Part shown: positions 8,932 through 17,686 of the stretch, in pieces
Numbering within the stretch: the stretch's first letter is position 1
Layout: each line of letters starts with the position of its first letter
Assembly (NCBI GenBank): GCA_031291235.1
Contig: JARLJL010000015.1
Location: 181,076-245,075, forward strand
DNA from: Sulfuriferula sp.
GTDB lineage: Bacteria > Pseudomonadota > Gammaproteobacteria > Burkholderiales > Sulfuriferulaceae
Length of the DNA: 64,000 nt
Reading direction: 5' to 3'
The notes under the pieces: generated by a model
Told to the model about the DNA's origin: nothing
The model's database searches: none
The model's input: the letters and a program-made list of their open reading frames with translations, nothing else
Translations under genes and position numbers: made by a program

Positions 8932-9312
8932 ATGATGAGTTTGCAAGAAGCAATCAACTACTCGGGACCGGATGAGAATCTGGTCCACGAAGACACGTAT
9001 TCGAAAGTCTTCGAGATCCGAGTGGTGGCTCGCAATGGCGGATCGTTCCTGATGGAACCTGGTGTGATGTATCGCATCGAGTACGAGCATCCGCAACTGG
9101 GCAAGATCAGCCGTTACATCGACTTCTACGAAGAACGGGCTGGTGGTGTTCCCGGTACCACCGAAGAAGCGCTTCTGGAATTGGTCAATCATCGACTCAA
9201 AGCAGAACACGCGAGAACGGGTAACGATCGAATCCGTCATGCTGCGTTGGATGTTGAAGAAGCGCTGCAAGGGCTTCACATTCTTCGCAAGGCAGAAGGC
9301 GGCCGATCGTGA
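8932..9312 (+). CDS. hypothetical protein
   Basis: 126 residues; AGGAG sits 7 nt before ATG at 8932. N-terminal beta-rich part (FEIRVVARNGGSFLMEPGV, MYRIEYEHPQLG) then a helical, charged C-terminus (RHAALDVEEALQGLHILRKA). It lies between the helicase and a small Cys-rich protein, whose GTG start overlaps its TGA as GTGA, so translation is coupled. A role in replication is suggested only by position. Confidence 0.8.
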   Translation: MMSLQEAINYSGPDENLVHEDTYSKVFEIRVVARNGGSFLMEPGVMYRIEYEHPQLGKISRYIDFYEERAGGVPGTTEEALLELVNHRLKAEHARTGNDRIRHAALDVEEALQGLHILRKAEGGRS

Positions 9313-9506
9313 CCGCCGATGCACCGCTGAAGATGACCTTTCGCGAATGGGAATTGAAAGCAGCGAAGGGTGAGTGCGCTTGGACGTGCGCGTCCTGTTG
9401 CATGGGTTTCCCGGAAGGGATGCCTGAGAAGTGCGCGTACGGAAACCAGTCTTGTACTGATCTCATCAATCGGGACAAGCGCGAAGCACTCGCAGTAAAG
9501 AGTTAA
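9309..9506 (+). CDS. small Cys-rich protein
   Basis: 65 residues starting at GTG that overlaps the previous stop. Five cysteines occur in the central part (CAWTCASCC, then two more at CAY and SCT), compatible with a small metal-binding site, although no standard zinc-finger spacing is evident. Charged helices flank it. It is the last gene before an intergenic hairpin, so it ends the helicase transcript. Function unknown. Confidence 0.65.
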   Translation: MTADAPLKMTFREWELKAAKGECAWTCASCCMGFPEGMPEKCAYGNQSCTDLINRDKREALAVKS

Positions 9507-9636
9507 ATGGACGGTGCGAATCAGGATGCGCGGTCCTGGGACTGACTGATGGGGTCCTTTCTTAGCCATATCCTGTCTGTATCGGTAAAGTGCCGGGGGT
9601 GAAAAGTCCCCAACCGTCCGCCCCTACATGAGTGGC

Positions 9637-9689
9637 GGCATAAGGCTAGAGGCAGGGGTAGACCCGCCTCTAGCCGGCTTTATACCGCA
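9637..9689. terminator. near-symmetric terminator element
   Basis: GGCTAGAGGC (9644-9653) pairs perfectly with GCCTCTAGCC (9666-9675) around a GGG-TAGA-CCC apex. The outer arms GCGGCATAA and TTTATACCGC are themselves nearly complementary, so the element reads as hairpin plus TTTATACC on plus and hairpin plus TTATGCC on minus. It sits between two plus-strand genes. Confidence 0.65.
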
Positions 9690-9723
9690 AATCTTGTGTG
9701 CAATCAAATTCCAAGAGGCCGAC

Positions 9724-11904
9724 ATGTTTTCTAGTCTAAGGCGATTGGTCGGACTCATTTCGGTGAAAGAATCGGGTGATCTGATCACGATTGAAGGCTT
9801 GCCGGGTGATACCGTCCAGCAATCGATCTACGACATCTGGAACACCAGCAAAATCGCAGACAACGTCTTCACCCACATCGGCAACAGTGAGGTGAGTTTC
9901 AACAAGTTTTTTGCCGTCGACGTCGGCTACATCCTCCAGCGACTGGTGGATGAGCGGGCCAAAGGACATAACCTGCGGGCTCTGAAGCGCGCAGTCGAAT
10001 TGCTCTACACGGAAACGTGGTTGAAGAACACCACGAAAGAGCATCCGGACATTCTGAATTACGCTCACCTCAGTGAGTTGAATGTTTCGATGATGCCGCA
10101 CCAGACAGAGTTCTTCGAGATCTACAACGACTCGGTACCGAAGTATCTACTCAAGGGTTATCTCTTGGGGGCTGATCCGGGAACCGGTAAGACGCTGATG
10201 TGTATCGGTTTAAGCCTGTGCTTGGGGGTGAACTACCTGATCACGGTCTGTCCGAAGAACGCAGTGCATCGCGTGTGGGCAGATACGTATCAGAAGTTCT
10301 ACAAGAAGGTACCGAAGTACTGGACCAGTCTGGACGATCGGGAGATCACGCGGGAAGATAAGTATCTGATCTGCCACTTCGACGGCTTGGAGAAAATGCT
10401 GGCTCAACTGCATAAGCTCGGCATCCACGGCAAGGTCATGGTCGCACTAGATGAATCACACGGCCTGAATGAGTACGACTCACTACGCTCAGAAACCTTC
10501 CGGGAGATCTGCCGCTATGTTCGGGCTGAGCATGTGATCTGGTCATCGGGTACGCCGATCAAAGCTGTGGGTCAGGAAGCCACCCCTTTGTTTGCTACCA
10601 TCGATCCGTTCTTCGATGAAGATGCCCAACGGCGTTTCCGTGCGATCTACGGTAAGTCCAAACAGGGCGCTAACGACATCCTGGCGCATCGGATGGGTAA
10701 GGTCCACTACCACGTCAGCAAACGCTCTGTGGTCAGCAATGAGGTCCACACGCACACCATCGAAGTCCAGATGGATAATGGCGACGACTACACGTTGGAA
10801 GCCATCAAGATCCGCATGACGGATTACGTGCGCGATCGGGTGCAGTACTATCAGAAGAACATGAAATCGTACGAACATCAGTACGAAACCATCATGAAGT
10901 ACTTCGAGTCGACACTGCCTGCGAAGACGTTCACCCAGCATCTGGTGGATAACATCATTGCGAAGCCTGCGGACAAGTGGGCGGAGTATCGCAAGTATCA
11001 GGAGTACATCAAGGAAATCCGTAAGGGCTTTGATCCGCGTAACATGCGGGACAAATCTGCGTTCTGCAACCACTACGAGAAGACTGTCATCATGGCAGTA
11101 CTCCCGAAGGACATGCGCGATACGTTCAAGGAGATCCGCTCGATCATCAAGTACTACATGCTCAAGGTTCAGGGTGAAGCGCTGGGTCAGGTGCTGGGTC
11201 AGGATCGAGTCCGCTGTCATGAGGATATGTTGAAGGGTCAGTGGTTCGAGAAGGTTCAGACCCACGGCAAGGATGAATTGGTACCGATCACGGTGAGTAA
11301 GATCATCGATCAGGCGATCAAGAAAACCATCTTCTTCACGTCTTACGTTCCGGTGGTCGATGCGGCTGATGCGATGTTCAAGAAGTTGGGATACAAGCCG
11401 ATTCTGGTGTACGGCAAGACTAACAACGACTTGGCGCAGCATGTCTCGACCTTTGAGCGGGACCCGAACGTGAACCCGCTGTGTGCGACGTTTGCTTCAC
11501 TGTCGACAGCAGTGCCGATGGTGATGGCGAATAACACGATCATGATGAACGTACCGTTCCGCTCGTATGAGTACGAACAGGCGGTGGCTCGCACTGACCG
11601 CAATGGTCAGGATGAACCGGTGCACATCTGGAACGTGAAGCTCGATACTGGCGCATTGCCGAACATCTCGACCCGTAGCCATTCCATCATGGCGTGGAGT
11701 AAGCAGCAGGTCGAAGAGATTCTGGGCGGTAAGGCAACAGAAGAGCCAGCACTGGAAGGGTACATGATCGACGCGGAGCATCCGGTGTGGTACGGCTCCT
11801 TCATGTCGCTCGAAGAGTTTGCAGAGATGGAAGACTACACGGAAGACTTCAGTGGCAAGATGGAGTACGACGAACCGATGAAACCTTCATGGGCGGGGTG
11901 GTGA
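9724..11904 (+). CDS. SNF2/UvsW-type superfamily 2 helicase
   Basis: 726 residues from ATG at 9724, chosen because AAGAGG lies 5 nt upstream and the hairpin at 9644-9675 occupies the longer reading. Motifs: Q-like MMPHQTEFFE; Walker A GADPGTGKT (~149-157); box II DESH (~243-246); motif III SSGTP (~274-278); a C-terminal helicase domain ending with motif VI AVARTDRNGQ. This order is that of SNF2-family translocases. Likely role is remodelling or branch migration of DNA during phage replication and recombination. A ~130-residue N-terminal domain without recognisable motif precedes the helicase core. The next gene starts 1 nt after its TGA. Confidence 0.88.
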   Translation: MFSSLRRLVGLISVKESGDLITIEGLPGDTVQQSIYDIWNTSKIADNVFTHIGNSEVSFNKFFAVDVGYILQRLVDERAKGHNLRALKRAVELLYTETWLKNTTKEHPDILNYAHLSELNVSMMPHQTEFFEIYNDSVPKYLLKGYLLGADPGTGKTLMCIGLSLCLGVNYLITVCPKNAVHRVWADTYQKFYKKVPKYWTSLDDREITREDKYLICHFDGLEKMLAQLHKLGIHGKVMVALDESHGLNEYDSLRSETFREICRYVRAEHVIWSSGTPIKAVGQEATPLFATIDPFFDEDAQRRFRAIYGKSKQGANDILAHRMGKVHYHVSKRSVVSNEVHTHTIEVQMDNGDDYTLEAIKIRMTDYVRDRVQYYQKNMKSYEHQYETIMKYFESTLPAKTFTQHLVDNIIAKPADKWAEYRKYQEYIKEIRKGFDPRNMRDKSAFCNHYEKTVIMAVLPKDMRDTFKEIRSIIKYYMLKVQGEALGQVLGQDRVRCHEDMLKGQWFEKVQTHGKDELVPITVSKIIDQAIKKTIFFTSYVPVVDAADAMFKKLGYKPILVYGKTNNDLAQHVSTFERDPNVNPLCATFASLSTAVPMVMANNTIMMNVPFRSYEYEQAVARTDRNGQDEPVHIWNVKLDTGALPNISTRSHSIMAWSKQQVEEILGGKATEEPALEGYMIDAEHPVWYGSFMSLEEFAEMEDYTEDFSGKMEYDEPMKPSWAGW

Positions 11905-11905
11905 G

Positions 11906-12574
11906 ATGAATGTCTGGGAACGAGATCCGAACCGGGTCAAGTGTTTCTTCATGGACCCGTCAGGGGACGTGCATATCGAGACGTATCGGTGTACCAGTTA
12001 CGCCAGCAAGATCAAATGCGAGATGAGCACGTACGGCGGCGGTCATTGGGCGCATCTGCCCTTTGGTATCGGCAAGGAACTTGATGACAAAGGCCATCAG
12101 GTCTCAGCGGGTTACCTGACCCGAGAAAAGGCTGATAGCACGTACGGGTTGGATAAGTTCCCGACCGAGTGTCAGTGCGGTTACAAGTTCACCGATGCCG
12201 ACGAGTTCGGCCATCGACGTATTCCGATCTACCAACGTCGAGACGATCCTTCGGTCCGCTACACGTTGCAGGAAGCACCGGATGGTGCGATGTATTACGC
12301 CACGTGGTACGAGAAGCACCGCGACTGGTGTGGATTAGATGGCCACGCCCTGATGGTGAAAGCGCCGGGCGGACATGACTGGCATGTCGATGGACGCTGC
12401 TCGAACTGCACCCGTCCTGAAGACAAGGTGCATAAGTGCTGGTGCCGTCATGGCGACCCTGAAACCGGCGACGTCACGGTCAACAAAGTCGGCGACACCT
12501 GTAGTGCTGGCGCAGGCTCACTCCTGCTTAAGAACTGGCACGGCTTCTTGACTTCCGGCTGGCTTCACACCTAG
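11906..12574 (+). CDS. hypothetical Cys/His-rich phage protein
   Basis: 222 residues, 15 Trp/Tyr-rich turns and several Cys pairs: ECQCGYKF (residues ~89-96), GRCSNCTR and HKCWCRHG toward the C-terminus. The tail LKNWHGFLTSGWLHT resembles the WHGWLVAGVW end of the small protein at 31562-31858, pointing to a shared C-terminal module. Metal binding is likely from the CxC/CxxC clusters. It starts immediately after the SNF2 helicase stop and probably belongs to that transcript. No function known to me. Confidence 0.8.
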   Translation: MNVWERDPNRVKCFFMDPSGDVHIETYRCTSYASKIKCEMSTYGGGHWAHLPFGIGKELDDKGHQVSAGYLTREKADSTYGLDKFPTECQCGYKFTDADEFGHRRIPIYQRRDDPSVRYTLQEAPDGAMYYATWYEKHRDWCGLDGHALMVKAPGGHDWHVDGRCSNCTRPEDKVHKCWCRHGDPETGDVTVNKVGDTCSAGAGSLLLKNWHGFLTSGWLHT

Positions 12575-12603
12575 CCTTCATTTAACATCAACAAGAGAAG
12601 ATC

Positions 12604-14019
12604 ATGGTTCAGGCATTTGTGGGTTATCCCCAGATGGAAATCCCTCGGGCAAACGTGGCTCCCGAAGGGGAGCCCACTCATTTCTCCATGGAGGCCATTC
12701 TTACCGATCTGGATAGCAAACTGGGTCGGTTGTTTGAGATTCATACCGCGTTGGAATCGCACGGCAAGTTGACGCTCGATATTGCCATGGAGTGTGATCA
12801 GGAGTTTCAGGTGAACTGGACCCGCCTGTACTTCACCGATGTTCCCAAGCGCCAGAAGTATCAGGTGGCGATGGAAGAACTCAGTGCGGGCTTGCTGACT
12901 CTGTTGGCAGCGGCGGCAGCAGCGTTGATCGGCTTGATCGTTCACCTGATCCAGTGGTACTCGGGCGGTGGTGAAGGTGGCGCGGGTGACATCGACACGT
13001 CGGGTGTAGAGTTGTATCAGAGTGCGGCTGAGAAGGTTGCGGAAACCACCATCAGCAACACGACGGCCCAAGAAGCGTTGGTCGAGGTTATCAAGGAAGT
13101 CAAGCACCAGAATCAAAGCGCTACCAGTCAGGCTGGCGACTACTCTCCGAAGGCCTACAAGGCGGCGGAGAAAGACCATGGTAGCAAACCCCTGGTCAGG
13201 AACGCGCCGGGCTACACGAAGGCTCTCACGCCCTTGGTGAGGGATCATCTCTCGCGCGGCGAGTACAGCCGGGCGATTGTCGAAGTGTTGATGCATCTGA
13301 AGAACGCGCATGCGGTGAAAGTCGTGCAAGATACGCGTGACGCTTATGCACTGGCACTCACTACCGGTGATGGGGAAGAGAAGAAAGCGTCCAGCGGCGA
13401 TGAAGCAGCCCAGCAAGCTTACGTGGACCAATTCAAACAGAAGATCACCGCGCTGTTGGCGGAACCGACTGTGGTTTACAAAGACTTGCACGCGGTCTAC
13501 ACCAAACTGACCGCTAAGGCTGCTGAATTGGGCCGTAGTGCCCCTGCTGTGGCGGAAGACTACAATGCCAGCGTCAAGGTGTGGGCAGAGGCTGTAGCGT
13601 CGCCTGAGATCCTCGCGTACGTGAAGCTGAGGGAAGAACTCGCGCCGCAACTGGAAGCGCTGAAGAAGGAAGTCGAAGCGTCCAAACAGTACTTGGCTGA
13701 CGTGCAGAAAAAGCACGCCTCCGGTGAAGCGACCAAGTTCGATCACGAACTGGCTGAAGTCGGTAAGACAGTGATGAAGAGCTTGCGCGATACGCTCGGC
13801 GTTCTGGGCGGGATCGACCAGCAGTTCATGCATTACTGGAAGTCGCTTAATGCTGCAACCCACTACTTGGCTTTTGTGGTCAGCGAAGCACGACGTCGGG
13901 TAGTCGTGGTACTGGTCGGCAAGGGCGAGAGTAAAGAGACCATCGAGAGCAGCGAGGCTGTGCAGCAGATGGATAAGATCATCGCAGCGCTGGAACCATT
14001 CCGGCAGAAATCATCGTAA
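12604..14019 (+). CDS. membrane-anchored coiled-coil protein, paralogue 1
   Basis: 471 residues, AGAGAAG before ATG. Residues ~30-95 form a small domain with the signature IAMECDQEF and YFTDVPKRQKYQVAMEEL; residues ~98-118 are one transmembrane helix (LLTLLAAAAAALIGLIVHLI); the rest is Ala/Glu/Lys-rich helix, probably long coiled coil. The next gene has the same order of elements and matching signatures, so the two are tandem duplicates. The arrangement suggests a host-membrane or virion-internal protein. Function unknown. Confidence 0.82.
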   Translation: MVQAFVGYPQMEIPRANVAPEGEPTHFSMEAILTDLDSKLGRLFEIHTALESHGKLTLDIAMECDQEFQVNWTRLYFTDVPKRQKYQVAMEELSAGLLTLLAAAAAALIGLIVHLIQWYSGGGEGGAGDIDTSGVELYQSAAEKVAETTISNTTAQEALVEVIKEVKHQNQSATSQAGDYSPKAYKAAEKDHGSKPLVRNAPGYTKALTPLVRDHLSRGEYSRAIVEVLMHLKNAHAVKVVQDTRDAYALALTTGDGEEKKASSGDEAAQQAYVDQFKQKITALLAEPTVVYKDLHAVYTKLTAKAAELGRSAPAVAEDYNASVKVWAEAVASPEILAYVKLREELAPQLEALKKEVEASKQYLADVQKKHASGEATKFDHELAEVGKTVMKSLRDTLGVLGGIDQQFMHYWKSLNAATHYLAFVVSEARRRVVVVLVGKGESKETIESSEAVQQMDKIIAALEPFRQKSS

Positions 14020-14029
14020 GGAGTCGAAA

Positions 14030-15310
14030 ATGGGCCAGGATAATGGAATGGGCGGTCTCGACTTCTCCACCATGAGTGAGGGTGAGCAAAGCCACACTTC
14101 TGGAATGGATCGGGGGGTGCTGTTCTTCTACAAGCCAACCTACGGGGATGTCGAAACCCACTACGGCAAGGTGATCGATCTGTGTGCTTCGTTGAAGACA
14201 GCAGGCTCGCTCTCGCTGGAGATGGCGCTGGAGTGTGACCGCTTGGCTGGGTCGGAGTTGGCGAAGCTTTACTTCAGTGATACGCCACGACAAAAAAAGT
14301 ATGAGATGGCCTTGGAAGAGATGGACACCAAGACGCTTCTCATTGGCGGTGGGATCGCAGCAGCCTTTGTCGCGTTCTTGGGGTTCATCATCAAGCACTT
14401 CGTCGACAAACGGATGAAGGATGGCTCGTCGCTTGGCAGCAACACGTTTCAGGAATTAGCCGAATCCTTGAAGAACGCTCAGCACGAGCAGGTGTCCGGC
14501 GAAGCACTGGAAGCGGTCAACAAGGAGATGTCAACGGCTGGTAAGGGGAACGTGGCTCAGGAGCGCTATGAGAACGCCCACTCGCACCAGATCCGTGCCT
14601 TGATGCCTTTGCAGGCTGACATCTTGGCAACGGGGGAGTACTCCAAACTGATCGCTGAGATGTTGCGTGTCAATGAGGACATCCAGCCGGTGGTGGTGCT
14701 GAAGTCAGCGGGTCATGCTTACCGTACGGTCAACACGACGTTGCGGATGAATCAGGATCATCTGAAATCCCACTACTTCCAGATCATGGCGGAGCCGCGT
14801 AAAGCGCATGCTGCACTGAACGCTGAAGTCAACAAGGTGGTGGAGAAACAGAACGCGCTGAACAATGGCAACGTGACCTTTCCGAAGGACATCAACCATG
14901 CGTTGCGTAACTTCACTGAAGCGGTGACCAATCCAGTAGTGGGCGCTTACGTGAAAGAGCGTGAGCACTTGGTGTCGGAACTGGAGCGCATGCGTAGTGA
15001 AGCGCAAGAAATCCAGAAGCAAGGCGGTACACCGACACAGGGTGGTACAGAAGCACGTGACATCCTGAAAGAGATCCATGGCCTGTTGGCTGTGATTCTC
15101 AAGACGGACATGTTGTTCCAGAAGTACTGGCAGAACGTCATTACCAGTGCTCACTATCTGCATGCGATTGTGAGTAATGCGAGATGGGATTTGAGTAAGA
15201 CGTTGCGCGATAAGGGTTACGACCCGAAGCGTATTGCGTTGGATTCGAACGTGGTCCAGTTGGAACGCATCGCGCACATTCTGGATAGCTTCAAGAAGCG
15301 AGTCGGGTAA
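14030..15310 (+). CDS. membrane-anchored coiled-coil protein, paralogue 2
   Basis: 426 residues, AAGGAG 6 nt before ATG, 10 nt after the previous gene. It repeats the paralogue's plan: MALECDRLAG and YFSDTPRQKKYEMALEEM in the N-terminal domain, a transmembrane helix at ~104-124 (LLIGGGIAAAFVAFLGFII), then ~290 residues of charged helix. The two proteins match best from ~residue 55 to the membrane helix and diverge after. Last gene of this plus-strand block, ended by the hairpin at 15327-15354. Confidence 0.82.
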   Translation: MGQDNGMGGLDFSTMSEGEQSHTSGMDRGVLFFYKPTYGDVETHYGKVIDLCASLKTAGSLSLEMALECDRLAGSELAKLYFSDTPRQKKYEMALEEMDTKTLLIGGGIAAAFVAFLGFIIKHFVDKRMKDGSSLGSNTFQELAESLKNAQHEQVSGEALEAVNKEMSTAGKGNVAQERYENAHSHQIRALMPLQADILATGEYSKLIAEMLRVNEDIQPVVVLKSAGHAYRTVNTTLRMNQDHLKSHYFQIMAEPRKAHAALNAEVNKVVEKQNALNNGNVTFPKDINHALRNFTEAVTNPVVGAYVKEREHLVSELERMRSEAQEIQKQGGTPTQGGTEARDILKEIHGLLAVILKTDMLFQKYWQNVITSAHYLHAIVSNARWDLSKTLRDKGYDPKRIALDSNVVQLERIAHILDSFKKRVG

Positions 15311-15326
15311 GTTTACGACAAAAAAA

Positions 15327-15360
15327 GAGAGAGGAGCCTTACGGCCCCTCTCTCTATGCC
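15327..15360 (+). terminator. terminator of the plus-strand helicase block
   Basis: GAGAGAGGAGCC-TTAC-GGCCCCTCTCTC hairpin followed by TATGCCGTCAATTA. The next gene is convergent, so here the TATGCC motif cannot serve a downstream plus-strand gene. Confidence 0.75.
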
Positions 15361-15365
15361 GTCAA

Positions 15366-17207
15366 TTACTGACGGACAATAAACATGAACTTCGAGATCG
15401 ACTGACCACCGCTGTAATCGTACTCAGCCAACGTCACCATCGAGCCAACCGGATACGGCTGAATCGAGAAGACGAATTGTCGGCTTTGGAACGGATCTTC
15501 TGCTGTCCCCGATCCAGTATGCATCAGCGGTTGCAGGAGTGACAACTGCGGATGAATTGCCGGGCTGCGTTCCGCCAACAATTCCACAAGCGGTTCGATC
15601 TCCTGAAAGGATCGGCACGGCATGGAGATATTCATCGGACCGTCACCGCGACGATAGCCACCGAACCCTTCCGGGACGCTATACATTCCCCAACGCGGAA
15701 TCGAGAACCTCGGGTAGCCGAAGCTTTCACCGAACGGATCATTCGGGAAGTACGGATACCCTTGATGCATCATGCCCATGTCTGGCGGACTAAACCGATC
15801 CCAACGGCCACCGCCCCAACGGCTTTCCGGCGAACCGTACGGACTACCGCGACGATGCGCCGAACCGATTGACGGGTGTACCCCAAGCAAATCACCGATC
15901 ACGGTAGTCGGGTTGTTCAGCCCGCCCGCCGCTTCCAATCGGTAGACCAACCTTGGATAATCGTTAGTCGTCACCGTAATGCCCGGCATGACTTCGATCA
16001 CCAGTTCGTTACCCTGAATCGAGAATCGATACCAGCAGTGCAGTGGATCGCCAGCATTACAGGTCCGGACATGTTGGTTGATCTCGTTGCGAATCCGATC
16101 AGAGGTGACTCGATCGCAAACCAAAATCAAACGCGACGCCATATCTCGACCAGCAATGGGACCCATCATCACGAGATTCTGCAACGGCGAATCAGCCCGA
16201 CGCTGGTTAAATTCTGGAATCCGCTTGCCGATATACAACTTACCTTCTATCGGGATGAGATCAGCAAGGACGAACCCAATCGGCTCTTCGTTCGGCTGTC
16301 CGATATGGAAAGCCACCGACTTCCGATTGTCACCAATCAACACCGTCACTTCATGTCGATTACCCACGAGCGGCCGTACCTTATTGTTCAACTGCTCCCG
16401 GATGGCGAGTTGAAGTTCAGCGAATTGTGACTGATCCTGCATGACGCGACTCAATGCCGGCCCAATGCTGTCGTTGTTGTACGGGCCGTTCTTGACGAAC
16501 TCCATCAAGCCAGTCATATCGGGTTCTTTACCAGACGGCGCGTGCGCCATCAGGAATTCACCGATGACCTTCAACTCATCGCCGACGACACCCAACTCGG
16601 CATACACCTGACCCAAAGGCTGCCCGGCGAAATGACCGATCTGGAAACACAGCATATCGCGTGCTTCATTGATCGTTACATTGACGCCGTGGGTCGCGGC
16701 GGTATGTGCGGCGAAACGATTGATGACTTCCATAACGGAGTGTTGGAGTACGGTGAATTGCAATTGATCTTTGCAAACCTTACGCAACTCCGACATAAAA
16801 GCCTGGATTTCCCAAGGTCCGTTACGAACGAATTCCATCACCTTGATCTGGCTGGGGTCCGGATGCGGTTGAGGTGCCTCGGTTTCCCAGCCGGTGAACC
16901 CAGCGACCATCATGATGTTGCCGTACGCCTTGAGCGGGAGTTCCATTTTCACGGTCGTGTCGCCCTTGATACCCCTCAACTTCAGGATATCAGTACCGAG
17001 CAGACTGGCGTGCCACTTCAGTTCAGGGTCCGGCCATTCGAGATGGAACGCCACCACTTCGAGCTTAAGCAGGTCGATGTAGCGTTTCACATGTGCGGGA
17101 AACAAGACGATGCGCCTGAGCGCCTGTTCGAGTTCTTCGGACGAATACGGTCCGGCATCGCAGAATTCAAGGATCTTCACGAACTTCTTCAGATCGTCGG
17201 AAAACAT
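15366..17207 (-). CDS. internally repeated protein of unknown function
   Basis: 613 residues from ATG at 17207 (AAGGAAG 6 nt upstream); TTG at 17234 also has an excellent AAGGAG, so the start is uncertain. The longest reading begins inside the TATGCCC motif of the preceding hairpin and is rejected. The protein carries four or five degenerate ~115-residue repeats, each opening with a signature such as ILEFCDAGPY, VMEFVRNGPW, LMEFVKNGPY or NLVMMGPI, followed by a helix (LRKVCKDQLQF, LSRVMQDQSQF) and beta strands (FQIGHFAGQPLG, FHIGQPNEEPIG). A Gly/Pro/Tyr-rich linker lies around residues 455-520. A multi-domain binding or structural protein is likely. Confidence 0.82.
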   Translation of the reverse strand: MFSDDLKKFVKILEFCDAGPYSSEELEQALRRIVLFPAHVKRYIDLLKLEVVAFHLEWPDPELKWHASLLGTDILKLRGIKGDTTVKMELPLKAYGNIMMVAGFTGWETEAPQPHPDPSQIKVMEFVRNGPWEIQAFMSELRKVCKDQLQFTVLQHSVMEVINRFAAHTAATHGVNVTINEARDMLCFQIGHFAGQPLGQVYAELGVVGDELKVIGEFLMAHAPSGKEPDMTGLMEFVKNGPYNNDSIGPALSRVMQDQSQFAELQLAIREQLNNKVRPLVGNRHEVTVLIGDNRKSVAFHIGQPNEEPIGFVLADLIPIEGKLYIGKRIPEFNQRRADSPLQNLVMMGPIAGRDMASRLILVCDRVTSDRIRNEINQHVRTCNAGDPLHCWYRFSIQGNELVIEVMPGITVTTNDYPRLVYRLEAAGGLNNPTTVIGDLLGVHPSIGSAHRRGSPYGSPESRWGGGRWDRFSPPDMGMMHQGYPYFPNDPFGESFGYPRFSIPRWGMYSVPEGFGGYRRGDGPMNISMPCRSFQEIEPLVELLAERSPAIHPQLSLLQPLMHTGSGTAEDPFQSRQFVFSIQPYPVGSMVTLAEYDYSGGQSISKFMFIVRQ

Positions 17208-17257
17208 GGGACTTCCTTGGGTATTATCAGACAAGATGCGCTCCTTTAAGGGCATAG

Positions 17258-17289
17258 AACCGGGAAGTCTTCACTCCCCGGCCCCGGTT
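17258..17289 (-). terminator. terminator with CTATGCCC tail
   Basis: Minus-strand AACCGGGG...CCCGGTT hairpin followed by CTATGCCCTTA (17257-17250). It ends the 101-residue gene just upstream. Confidence 0.65.
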
Positions 17290-17292
17290 GAA

Positions 17293-17598
17293 TTAAAACG
17301 GACAAATCTCGATGTTTTTATCTTCGTTGATCACGAAGCTAACATAGCCAATCTTCTCCTGTGTGATAGGGTGAAAGATGTCGATGTTAGCGCCGCTGCC
17401 ACTCCCGAGGGAGCTAACGACGAAGTGGGGGGTGAAGAGTTTCCCGAGAACTCCCCGATAAATCTCGTATTGCTTGGTCAGGTCCTCAGTGATGGTCTTC
17501 ACTGCCTTTTCCTGAAAGCCTTCTTCCCGAAGGAAGTTGGTCAAGAACCAGAATCCTTCGAAGGTTTCATTCTTCCATTTACAAGCAACGGCGTTCAT
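17293..17598 (-). CDS. hypothetical protein
   Basis: 101 residues, ATG preceded by AGAGG. Aromatic helical N-terminus (FEGFWFLTNFLREEGF), a central helix, and a C-terminal beta hairpin (YVSFVINEDKNIEICPF) after a Gly/Ser loop. No membrane segment or metal site. Flanked by hairpins on both sides, so it is probably transcribed alone. Not recognised. Confidence 0.72.
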   Translation of the reverse strand: MNAVACKWKNETFEGFWFLTNFLREEGFQEKAVKTITEDLTKQYEIYRGVLGKLFTPHFVVSSLGSGSGANIDIFHPITQEKIGYVSFVINEDKNIEICPF

Positions 17599-17654
17599 TT
17601 TTAGCCTCTGCGGTTTAGGTTAGTTCGAATTAAATTAAGTCATCATTGATTAAA

Positions 17655-17677
17655 CCCCCCTTCATACGAAGTGGGGG
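17655..17677 (-). terminator. terminator hairpin
   Basis: Minus-strand CCCCCACTTC-GTAT-GAAGGGGGG stem followed by TTTAATCA, directly after the stop at 17687. Confidence 0.7.
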
Positions 17678-17686
17678 TGTCAGTTA

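Noticed and set aside
17208..17255. N-terminal extension starting at ATG 17255 of the repeat protein
   Set aside because: That ATG lies inside the CTATGCCC terminator tail and has no ribosome site, whereas two good sites follow.
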